The notes under the pieces: model-generated
Told to the model about the DNA's origin: nothing
Database searches by the model: none
The model's input: the letters and a program-made list of their open reading frames with translations, nothing else
In this document: positions 1 to 5,813 of the stretch, in pieces
Layout of the letters: each line of letters opens with the position of its first letter
Numbering within the stretch: the stretch's first letter is position 1
Translations under genes and position numbers: made by a program
Assembly: GCA_905215845.1 (NCBI GenBank)
Contig: CAJMRU010000001.1
Span: 1-28,802, forward strand
Source: an uncultured bacterium
GTDB taxonomy: Bacteria > Bacillota > Clostridia > TANB77 > CAG-508
Direction of reading: 5' to 3'
DNA: 28,802 nt

Positions 1-10
1 ATTTTCTTTA

Positions 11-40
11 TGGTTGACAAATAGTTGACATTGTCAACCA
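11..40. promoter_or_regulatory. Nested inverted repeat, operator-like
   Basis: TGGTTGACA at 11-19 is repeated inverted as TGTCAACCA at 32-40. A third half-site, GTTGACA at 24-30, forms an almost perfect palindrome with 32-38 (one central base). The stop codon of the small gene at 34-192 lies inside it. Nested dyads of this kind are typical of phage repressor or Cro operators; the binding protein is unknown. TTGACA at 25-30 followed 17 bases later by TAAACT at 48-53 could be a weak plus-strand promoter. Confidence 0.4.
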
Positions 41-192
41 TGTTGCATAAACTCTATTATGTTTTCCTTTGATTCTATAACATTAGAGCCTATTTTGATA
101 CTTCTTTCAATCATTTTTTCTATAACTTTCTCTTTCTTGTTGTATTTTTTGCTTAATTCTTTTACTATTTCTTCTACTACTACATCTTTCAT
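34..192 (-). CDS. Small hypothetical protein, 52 aa
   Basis: An ATG at 192 is preceded by AAAAGGAG at good spacing, and the frame runs to a TGA at 34-36. The protein is short, charged and predicted mostly helical (begins MKDVVVEEIVKELSKKYN, ends FMQHG). No domain is recognised. It lies next to the regulatory genes at the left end and its end overlaps the inverted repeat at 11-40, so a role in phage control is possible but is only an inference from position. The ribosome binding site and codon use argue that it is translated. Confidence 0.5.
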   Translation of the reverse strand: MKDVVVEEIVKELSKKYNKKEKVIEKMIERSIKIGSNVIESKENIIEFMQHG

Positions 193-215
193 ATTAATTT
201 CTCCTTTTAAAAATT

Positions 216-297
216 AAAGAGCTCTTTTATGTTTGTATTTTATAATAAATTTTATAAAAGTGTGAAAAAATTATACGAAAGTGCCTATAAATTATAC
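216..297 (-). promoter_or_regulatory. Candidate promoter/operator region for the gene at 34-192
   Basis: Reading the minus strand, two GTATAAT boxes lie at 297-291 and 276-270, exactly 21 bp (two helical turns) apart and in similar flanks. Either could be a -10 element, but no good -35 box is visible. A perfect 12-bp palindrome, AAAGAGCTCTTT, lies at 216-227, between these boxes and the ribosome binding site. This is a plausible regulated leader; the regulator is unknown. Confidence 0.3.
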
Positions 298-301
298 AAA
301 A

Positions 302-329
302 CCACTTTTTTTAGGCAAAGTGGCTTTTT
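302..329. terminator. Bidirectional Rho-independent terminator
   Basis: CCACTTT at 302-308 pairs with AAAGTGG at 317-323. On the plus strand CTTTTT follows; on the minus strand the stem is followed by TTTTG. It sits just after the stop of the minus-strand XRE gene, so its main use is probably to end that transcript. Confidence 0.55.
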
Positions 330-340
330 GCTTTTTTGAG

Positions 341-577
341 CTAAAATTCTCCAATCCCTTTTATTTCAAGATGTGTAACCTCGAACAAGTTTTTTATATC
401 AAAAGCCAGTGCATTAGCAATTACTAACATCTCTATAAATAAAACTTCGTCGACTGGGATTTTGTTTTCTTCCAAATCAGACAAGTATTCTCTGTCTATT
501 CCTGTCTCTTCTTCTAATTGCCTTAAACTTAATCCAGCTTTTTCTCTAGCTTCTTTTATTTTTAATTTTACTATCAT
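341..577 (-). CDS. XRE-family helix-turn-helix regulator, 78 aa
   Basis: This is a small DNA-binding protein of the Cro/CI (XRE) type. Residues about 6-40 have the usual helix-turn-helix pattern, with AREKAGLSLRQLEEETGID followed by REYLSDLEEN. The rest is a short helical tail with no peptidase or dimerisation domain, so it resembles a Cro or accessory regulator more than a full CI repressor. The start at 577 is chosen over an upstream in-frame start because AGAGGTGG sits just before it. That ribosome binding site is one arm of the hairpin at 580-612, so translation may be controlled by RNA structure. It is probably co-transcribed with the small gene at 617-790. Confidence 0.75.
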   Translation of the reverse strand: MIVKLKIKEAREKAGLSLRQLEEETGIDREYLSDLEENKIPVDEVLFIEMLVIANALAFDIKNLFEVTHLEIKGIGEF

Positions 578-579
578 AA

Positions 580-612
580 AACCACCTCTGCTTATTGTTT
601 GCAAAGGTGGTT
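580..612 (-). promoter_or_regulatory. Hairpin enclosing the ribosome binding site of the XRE gene
   Basis: On the minus strand, 612-601 pairs with 591-580 over 12 bp (one G-U), leaving a 9-nt loop. The 3' arm contains AGGTGG, the ribosome binding site of the gene that starts at 577. The arm is followed by only four T before the ATG, so it is a poor terminator and a better candidate for sequestering the ribosome binding site. Confidence 0.5.
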
Positions 613-616
613 ACTG

Positions 617-790
617 TTATACTTTTTTTGCTAGTTTTATTATTTTTCTAAAACTCCTTGTTCGTGTTATTGCTTTTAAACTTTCTCCAGATAAAATTAA
701 ATAATAGCTCGTTAGTTTCCTATATTCTTTTTCATTCTTTATTTTCATTATTTTTATCATTTGTAGAGATTTTTTATACATTTCTTGCAT
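617..790 (-). CDS. Small conserved phage-type protein, 57 aa
   Basis: The start at 790 follows AAAGGAG by eight bases and is preferred to an in-frame start ten codons upstream. The protein is basic and helical, with YYLILSGESLKAI in the middle and RSFRKIIKLAKKV at the end. From memory it resembles short uncharacterised proteins near regulators in clostridial phages and mobile elements; no function can be given. It is followed by the XRE gene, probably in one transcript, and is preceded by a -10-like TATAAT and a Spo0A-box-like site. Confidence 0.55.
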   Translation of the reverse strand: MQEMYKKSLQMIKIMKIKNEKEYRKLTSYYLILSGESLKAITRTRSFRKIIKLAKKV

Positions 791-829
791 ACTATCATCT
801 CCTTTTAAATAGTATAACATTTTATGTTA

Positions 830-856
830 ATTATATCTTGAAAAATTTGTCGAAAA
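830..856 (-). promoter_or_regulatory. Candidate promoter with a Spo0A-box-like site
   Basis: TATAAT reads on the minus strand at 835-830, upstream of the gene starting at 790. No consensus -35 is present. Instead TTTGTCGAAAA (plus strand 846-856) covers the -35 region. It matches the 0A-box consensus, TGNCGAA with T and A flanks. Binding by Spo0A is inferred from sequence only. Confidence 0.35.
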
Positions 857-1069
857 TAAAAAATACCACTTATAAAATAATGTTAACAAATGTCAATGTG
901 CTGTCCTATTTTGCAAACTACAATAGCCATTTTCCTTGAAATATCAACAAAAATCAACTCTTTAAATTCAATTTTAAGCCGTTTTTATTTCTTTCTAATA
1001 TACTTACATCCCTTGATTTTAAGCCTTTTTTCATAATTTTAAAATATTTTTAAATTTTTTGAAAAAGTA
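857..1069. other. Intergenic region between divergent units
   Basis: No coding frame with a ribosome binding site is seen. The stretch is very AT-rich. A 10-bp direct repeat, ATTTTAAGCC, occurs at 971-980 and 1016-1025, both followed by a T-run. It separates the leftward regulatory genes from the rightward HicAB unit. Confidence 0.4.
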
Positions 1070-1098
1070 TTGACAATACGTATTGCACGTAGTATAAT
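1070..1098 (+). promoter_or_regulatory. Sigma-A promoter with palindromic operator for hicAB
   Basis: TTGACA at 1070-1075, a 17-bp spacer and TATAAT at 1093-1098 make a perfect consensus promoter. A perfect 12-bp palindrome, CAATACGTATTG (1074-1085), overlaps the end of the -35 box and fills the first half of the spacer, where a bound protein would block RNA polymerase. HicB antitoxins commonly repress their own operon, so this is the likely HicB operator (inference). Confidence 0.8.
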
Positions 1099-1120
1099 AT
1101 AATTGTTAGGAGGAATAGTC

Positions 1121-1304
1121 ATGACGTTTCGAGAATTAGAGAAATTGTTAATCTCCAATGGTTGGTATCATTCTCGTACAAATGGTTCACACTACATATA
1201 TAAACACAATGAAATAAAACGGAAGTATACCAGTTCCAAACCATAAAGGAGATATCCCGAAAGGAACTCTTAACAATATCTTAAAACAAGCGGGGTTGAA
1301 ATAA
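1121..1304 (+). pseudogene. hicA: HicA-type mRNA interferase toxin gene, frameshifted
   Basis: HicA toxins are small double-stranded-RNA-binding-fold proteins that cleave mRNA. The first frame (1121-1246, 41 aa, after AGGAGG) gives the family start, with LEKLLISNGWYHSRTNGSHY including the catalytic-type GSHY histidine. It then stops early. The expected C-terminal half continues in the next frame: PNHKGDIPKGTLNNILKQAG, ending at 1304. One extra base at about 1229-1232 separates the two; removing one C in TATACCAGTT restores a 60-aa HicA. As written the toxin lacks its C-terminal half and is probably inactive. Real loss and a sequencing error are both possible. It shares a promoter with hicB. 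Confidence 0.8.
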
Positions 1305-1338
1305 TGCCCCTGCTTGTAAATATATAGGAGGTATAGTC

Positions 1339-1788
1339 ATGAAAGTTATTTACCCAGTATTATTTTATGAAGAAAAGGAAGGTGGATATTCCATTTTTGT
1401 TCCAGATTTAGAAAAAGCTTTAAATACTAGTGCTTCTACTTGTGGAAATACATTAGAAGAATCTATGTCAATGGCTGAAGATTTAATCGCTGGTCTAATA
1501 TTAGATGCAATGGAAGAAAATTTAAAAATACCACCAGCAAGTAAAATTGAAGACGTATCTTTTGAAGAATTAGAAAAAAAATTAGATATTGAAAATTGGG
1601 ATTATATTTCTAGATTTAAAACATATATATCAGTAGATATAAATTCATTTGCTGAAAAATGGGGAAAAGAATTGATTAAAAAAACTGTAAATATTCCTAA
1701 ATGGGTTAACACTAAAGCTGAAGATTTAAAAATAAATTTTTCAAAAACCTTAGAAGAAGCTTTATTAGAAAAAATATATAAATCATAA
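1339..1788 (+). CDS. hicB: HicB-family antitoxin, 149 aa
   Basis: This is the antitoxin partner of HicA, which binds the toxin and usually represses the operon. The N-terminal about 65 residues show the HicB fold: a start MKVIYPVLFYEEKEGGYSIF, then PDLEKALNTSASTCGNTLEES and an MAEDLIAGLILDAMEE helix. The longer C-terminal part (about 90-149) is helical with SVDINSFAEKWGKELIKKTV, and may be the DNA-binding or oligomerisation segment. The ribosome binding site GGAGG precedes the ATG. The antitoxin is intact although the adjacent toxin gene is frameshifted. An isolated HicB could remain as a regulator, or protect against a related host toxin. Confidence 0.85.
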   Translation: MKVIYPVLFYEEKEGGYSIFVPDLEKALNTSASTCGNTLEESMSMAEDLIAGLILDAMEENLKIPPASKIEDVSFEELEKKLDIENWDYISRFKTYISVDINSFAEKWGKELIKKTVNIPKWVNTKAEDLKINFSKTLEEALLEKIYKS

Positions 1789-1789
1789 G

Positions 1790-1832
1790 AAAAAAAAGCT
1801 AGGCTAGAAGAAATTAATCTCCTGCCTAGCTT
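1790..1832 (-). terminator. Strong terminator at the end of the late operon
   Basis: AAGCTAGGC (1796-1804) and GCCTAGCTT (1824-1832) form a perfect 9-bp stem. On the minus strand it is followed by eight T (1797-1790). It lies just after the endolysin stop at 1837, so it ends the leftward tail and lysis transcript. It can also slow hicAB transcripts, but the plus side has no clear T-run. Confidence 0.85.
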
Positions 1833-1836
1833 ATCT

Positions 1837-2487
1837 CTATTTATAATTTTGATTTATCATATAACCTTCTTTTCCATTAACGCGAATACGAACTTTATCC
1901 CAAACGAATCCATCTGCTCTTGCTACACTTTTCTCTAACACATATAATGTAGTATTTTTTACATATAATGTAGCAGAAGTCCCTTGTGTTGTAGGTTTAT
2001 TTCTTAAATTAGTATTTCTAGCTAATGTTTTTAATTCGCTTGTGTTATTAGAAATTTGATAATTTGCACTATTATATTTTCCTGTTTTATTTGGTATTCC
2101 CATATAGTCTGCTGGATTGCTATTATCTGCATATTTATTACTTGCATTCCTTATTTCAAAGTGCAAATGTTTTCCTGTGCTATTTCCTGTGCTTCCCATT
2201 ATTCCTATAACACTAGTTCTAGAAACAGTTTGCCCTTTGCTTACATTAACTTTTGATAGATGACAAAACCAATGATATCTACCATCTGCGTTATTTTTTA
2301 CAACTATAAAATTGCCATAAGAATTATCCCAACCTGTTCTAGTTACAACTCCATTGCAACTAGAATAAATTTTATCATTTTCTCCAATTAGGTCTATTCC
2401 TGTATGCCACCTTGCTGCCCAATTTCCTTTTCTTTTGTATTCACAAGTTACTTCAAAATTTCCTGTTAATGGTATGTTTGTAGCCAT
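1837..2487 (-). CDS. Endolysin: M23 peptidase plus SH3-type wall-binding domain
   Basis: The product is a 216-aa peptidoglycan hydrolase that would cut peptide cross-bridges at the end of infection. Residues about 10-130 are an M23 (LytM/lysostaphin-type) zinc peptidase: HTGID gives H28 and D32, YHWFCHL gives H76, and KHLHFE gives H107 and H109. Residues about 150-216 look like a bacterial SH3 domain (LRNKPTTQGTSATLYV, then VWDKVRIRVNGKEGY). No signal peptide is visible, so export relies on the holin gene directly upstream. The ribosome binding site AGGAGG precedes the start. The strong terminator follows. Confidence 0.9.
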   Translation of the reverse strand: MATNIPLTGNFEVTCEYKRKGNWAARWHTGIDLIGENDKIYSSCNGVVTRTGWDNSYGNFIVVKNNADGRYHWFCHLSKVNVSKGQTVSRTSVIGIMGSTGNSTGKHLHFEIRNASNKYADNSNPADYMGIPNKTGKYNSANYQISNNTSELKTLARNTNLRNKPTTQGTSATLYVKNTTLYVLEKSVARADGFVWDKVRIRVNGKEGYMINQNYK

Positions 2488-2490
2488 TTT

Positions 2491-2838
2491 CTATTCCTCC
2501 TTTTTTTGTTTTAGAATTTCTCCCAATTTTCCTAGGTCTAATCCTGCCTTTTTTAAGTTTTCTAATATAGACATTATTTCCATTATGCAAATGTAAACTG
2601 TTATTATTTGTGCTACTGCTTTTATTCCAAAAGCAAATTCTACAATGTAACCTATTATTATGGCTATTATTAATAGACATTTATGTAATAGACCTTCTCT
2701 CATTACTTTGCTGTCTACATTTTTATTTATTAAAGCTTGTATGTATCCTGTTAAAATGTCAAATCCACTTAAAGCTAGTGGGGCTATTATTTGCCAAGCT
2801 ACAGAACTAAAGCTTAATGTTTGTATTAATTCTTCCAT
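2491..2838 (-). CDS. Phage holin, Cph1/holin_4 family
   Basis: The product is a 115-aa membrane protein expected to form the lysis pore that releases or activates the endolysin. It has a hydrophobic segment near the N-terminus (about 11-33, WQIIAPLALSGFDILTGYIQ), the family-typical DILTGY and LLHK motifs, and two further membrane helices at about 50-90. The tail is charged and cytoplasmic (KQKKEE). It is followed after three bases by the endolysin, the usual lysis cassette order. Confidence 0.85.
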   Translation of the reverse strand: MEELIQTLSFSSVAWQIIAPLALSGFDILTGYIQALINKNVDSKVMREGLLHKCLLIIAIIIGYIVEFAFGIKAVAQIITVYICIMEIMSILENLKKAGLDLGKLGEILKQKKEE

Positions 2839-2839
2839 A

Positions 2840-3031
2840 CTATTTTCCCTCTCTTTCTAATAATTCAATTGGTTCTGCATATACTTCTTCTACTTTTAAA
2901 GTTAAAGTTGTATATTCTTCGTCTGTTATTTGGTTAACTGCATAAAATACTGCTAATTTAGCATTTGCTTCTTCTTTATTTTTGTAGAACTTCTTTGTTA
3001 TTAAATTCTCTAATAATTTTGCTATTTGCAT
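2840..3031 (-). CDS. Small protein between fibre and holin genes, 63 aa
   Basis: A 63-aa mostly helical protein with many Lys and Glu residues (KFYKNKEEANAKLAVFYAVN). Its size, place and content recall the small XkdX-like or uncharacterised proteins encoded between the baseplate and the holin in many Gram-positive phages, but no signature motif was found. It abuts the fibre gene (stop and start adjacent) and the holin, so it is translated in the same transcript. Confidence 0.55.
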   Translation of the reverse strand: MQIAKLLENLITKKFYKNKEEANAKLAVFYAVNQITDEEYTTLTLKVEEVYAEPIELLEREGK

Positions 3032-5263
3032 TTATAACACCTCGCTTTCTATATCTGTTTGTAGATTATCTAAAAGTATAGAGCTTGTCTTGGTTGTGCT
3101 TAATAGTTGGTTAATTGTATTTACTTGTTGCTCTAAATTACTTGTTTTATTGTCTATATATGTTTTTGTATCTGCTATATATTTTAGTTTTAATTTTGCT
3201 ATACTATCTGTTGTTATATTTGTTACTGGTTTGTAGGTTTGGAAATTGTCTAGTTCGTCTAGGATTTCTGTTTGTTCTGGGGTACAAGGTAGTTTTGTTG
3301 GGGTTTCTACCTTATAATATAAAATAACTGGTGTTCCTGCATTATATAATCTTTGCAATTCACTTTTTAGTGTATTTACATCTACCCATTTAGAATTTTG
3401 GTCTATTATGCCTACGTAAAAATGTCCTAGCTCAACTTGTAAAAACATTGTTAAATCGGTTGTCATTTTTGTATCTACTTTAAAATGTGTACAGTAACCT
3501 GTTGCATATTTTCCTGTTTCTTTTTTTGGTAAATCCTTGGTTAAATCCAACCCAAATCTTCTAACTCCAGATGTATATAATTGCCATGTATTTTCCTGTC
3601 CAGTTAAGATTATTTTCTTCCAAGTATGTGCTTCTTCCCAACCATCTACTTCTTTTACAAAATAGTCTCCTTCTAACATTGGTTTTTGTATTGGTAGTAT
3701 TTTAGTTTGTTCTTGGTGTTCTACATATTCTGTTGCATTAATCATTTCGGCCCAAAACTGAAATTCAAATATTTCTTTTTTTTCATTCCCCCACAATGCA
3801 CAATCTATAACTGTATCTTCTGTTGCTATATATGTTTTTTTATAGATTTGGTTTAAATTATAAGTATTTATATTAATAAATCCCAGCTCTGTATTTCCTA
3901 CTCCATTTGTATGGAATGTAAAAGATGTAGATGTGGTTGTCTTTGTAATTAACTTTAATGCTATTTCTACTTTTTGCCCTTTTTTTATTTTAAATTCTGT
4001 TATTTTTTTTGACATGCTGTCAGATTTAATCTTAATTCCATTTGAAATCAATTCGTAAAATTCTGTATTTATTGGCATTATATTTTTATTCTGTTTCTTT
4101 ATTTCTACACTACCTTGTCCGAATTTAGAATAACTTGTTGCTACTGTGCCTTTTTCAATCTTAGGTTTAAATACAACATTTTTTACAGTTGTTCCTTGTT
4201 TTATATTTATTGCACATTTTATTGCTTCTGTATTCTGTTGAAGTGTAAAATTGCTAGAATCTCCTAAATCTAATGCAATAGATTCCCATGTATTATTCCA
4301 CAAACCTATTCTATATGTATTATTGCCCCCTCCTTTTGGACAACCACTTATGCAATATTCCCCTTTTCCTAAATTTATTTGGTTATTAATTGTCAAGGAA
4401 GCTTCTGCTTCTGCTATTCCATTCGCAATAATACTTCCATCTTCATTTGCAGTAAATGTTACTCCGTTAACTGTTTGTGTTTTAGCAGTGTTTTCTAATA
4501 AGTTTACATTATCTCCTACTGCTCTTATTACACTTGGAAATTCTGGACTTGGGCTTGCTCCGTATTGTTCGTATGGTTTTGCTAAAGTGCCTTTATTTAT
4601 TTGTGGTTTTATTAATGCATTTGTTATACTTGTTCCTGCATAAATATATATTCTAGCTTTAACATTGTCTTTAGGTTGTAAAACTTGTGAGGTAGAATTT
4701 GGAATGTTAACATTATAATCGGCACCTTGTATTTGTGTAAGCATTTTATTGTATCCATATCCATTGCACATTCCACTAAAAACAGACTCTTCTGTAATTG
4801 TAAAATTTTTCGTAAAATCTATCGATGTATTTTCTGTTGCTGTTCCATTTAATGTTATAGATTTATCCTTGTTTATTTTTACAGTTATTCCATTTACTGT
4901 CTTATCTGTTAAAATGTTTTCTAATATGTTATATCCTTCTCTTGTCTCCTGCTCCATATTCCCCAATACTTCCAACTGTCCCTCTAAATCGCTTGAATCT
5001 TCTATATGTATGCTTTGTCCTTCTGTTTCCAAATTTATCATGTTTTTTCTGTCTTTTTTAATTTCATTTTGAAGCTCTTGTAGATTAAAATCTTGTTCTT
5101 CGTCTTTATCTTCAAGCTCTATTACTTTGTCATTAACCATACCAGCAAATTCTTCTATCTTGTCCCAATTTTGATTTAATGCTAAATCTATGTCAAATTT
5201 ATTTTCATTTGTCTCAAGAGGTTCATTGTGTTTAAACAGTCTTAAATTTTTTGTTTCACTCAT
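3032..5263 (-). CDS. Tail fibre / receptor-binding baseplate protein, 743 aa
   Basis: A large structural protein placed after the hub genes, where siphophages encode receptor-binding parts. Residues 1-110 are helical (LALNQNWDKIEEFAG then a coiled coil), as in tail-attachment domains. Three related beta-rich modules follow at about 111-238, 252-385 and 392-530. Each opens with an N-(I/L)-L-E-N-like start or variant, then TVNGITV or TVNGVTF, NGTATEN or NGIAEAE, and ends with a KGT(L/V)A..Y motif. The first two are joined by SPSPEFPSVIRAVGDNVNLL. Such modules are carbohydrate-binding-like in tail proteins. The C-terminus (about 690-743) is a coiled coil (YIDNKTSNLEQQVNTINQLL), probably a trimer. 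Function is inferred from order and repeats. Confidence 0.7.
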   Translation of the reverse strand: MSETKNLRLFKHNEPLETNENKFDIDLALNQNWDKIEEFAGMVNDKVIELEDKDEEQDFNLQELQNEIKKDRKNMINLETEGQSIHIEDSSDLEGQLEVLGNMEQETREGYNILENILTDKTVNGITVKINKDKSITLNGTATENTSIDFTKNFTITEESVFSGMCNGYGYNKMLTQIQGADYNVNIPNSTSQVLQPKDNVKARIYIYAGTSITNALIKPQINKGTLAKPYEQYGASPSPEFPSVIRAVGDNVNLLENTAKTQTVNGVTFTANEDGSIIANGIAEAEASLTINNQINLGKGEYCISGCPKGGGNNTYRIGLWNNTWESIALDLGDSSNFTLQQNTEAIKCAINIKQGTTVKNVVFKPKIEKGTVATSYSKFGQGSVEIKKQNKNIMPINTEFYELISNGIKIKSDSMSKKITEFKIKKGQKVEIALKLITKTTTSTSFTFHTNGVGNTELGFININTYNLNQIYKKTYIATEDTVIDCALWGNEKKEIFEFQFWAEMINATEYVEHQEQTKILPIQKPMLEGDYFVKEVDGWEEAHTWKKIILTGQENTWQLYTSGVRRFGLDLTKDLPKKETGKYATGYCTHFKVDTKMTTDLTMFLQVELGHFYVGIIDQNSKWVDVNTLKSELQRLYNAGTPVILYYKVETPTKLPCTPEQTEILDELDNFQTYKPVTNITTDSIAKLKLKYIADTKTYIDNKTSNLEQQVNTINQLLSTTKTSSILLDNLQTDIESEVL

Positions 5264-5273
5264 TTTTTACCTC

Positions 5274-5813
5274 CTACTTAAGAATCATTACCTGTAAATA
5301 TCCTTCTAATATTTCAGTTTCCCCTGCATTTTGACTTTCTAATACAATACTTATCTTATCGCCATTGCTTACTGATAAATATGTACTTATACATACTGTA
5401 TTATAGCCAGTATCATTTGATTGATAACTTGCTTCAACTGTCTTTCCATTTTTTTGTAGCATTACAGCCTTATCTCCAGCATTGCCAAAAAATCCTATTC
5501 CTCCAGTAAAAACATCAACTTTTACTAATTTTGCTTCATTAGAAATCGTTATTGCGTTATTACTTAATGTTAGATATTCTTTTTCATTGTCACTATTAAT
5601 ATCAACTGTACTAAGAGATATTGTTGCTTTTCCATAGTTACCACCAGTTTGTAATTTTTGTCTATTAATTCTTGCTTTTAATATTGGTTTCTTTTCTACT
5701 TCTGTAATAGCTTCTTGTGTGTTATTTTCCATTTGTTTTAGATTCCCACTGTCAATAGGAGTATCTTCACTTGGCTCATCTTTCCATCCTATTCTTTTCA
5801 ATTCAACTGCCAT
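5274..5813 (-). CDS. Baseplate upper protein with jelly-roll-like C-terminus, 179 aa
   Basis: The start, LKRIGWKDEPSEDTPIDSG then NLKQMENNTQEAI, is a motif common at the N-terminus of small baseplate or fibre-linker proteins of clostridial phages and probably anchors it to the baseplate. Residues about 45-179 are beta-rich (GGNYGKATISLSTVDIN, GGIGFFGNAGDKAV, ISIVLESQNAGET), consistent with a C1q/TNF-like jelly roll, but no exact family can be named. It overlaps the end of the hub gene by 11 bases and is followed by the fibre gene, so the three are translationally linked. Confidence 0.6.
   Translation of the reverse strand: MAVELKRIGWKDEPSEDTPIDSGNLKQMENNTQEAITEVEKKPILKARINRQKLQTGGNYGKATISLSTVDINSDNEKEYLTLSNNAITISNEAKLVKVDVFTGGIGFFGNAGDKAVMLQKNGKTVEASYQSNDTGYNTVCISTYLSVSNGDKISIVLESQNAGETEILEGYLQVMILK

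Noticed and set aside
2056..5072. Open plus-strand frames opposite the tail and lysis genes
   Set aside because: They lack ribosome binding sites, are low-complexity Phe/Leu-rich translations of AT-rich antisense DNA and overlap well-supported minus-strand genes.
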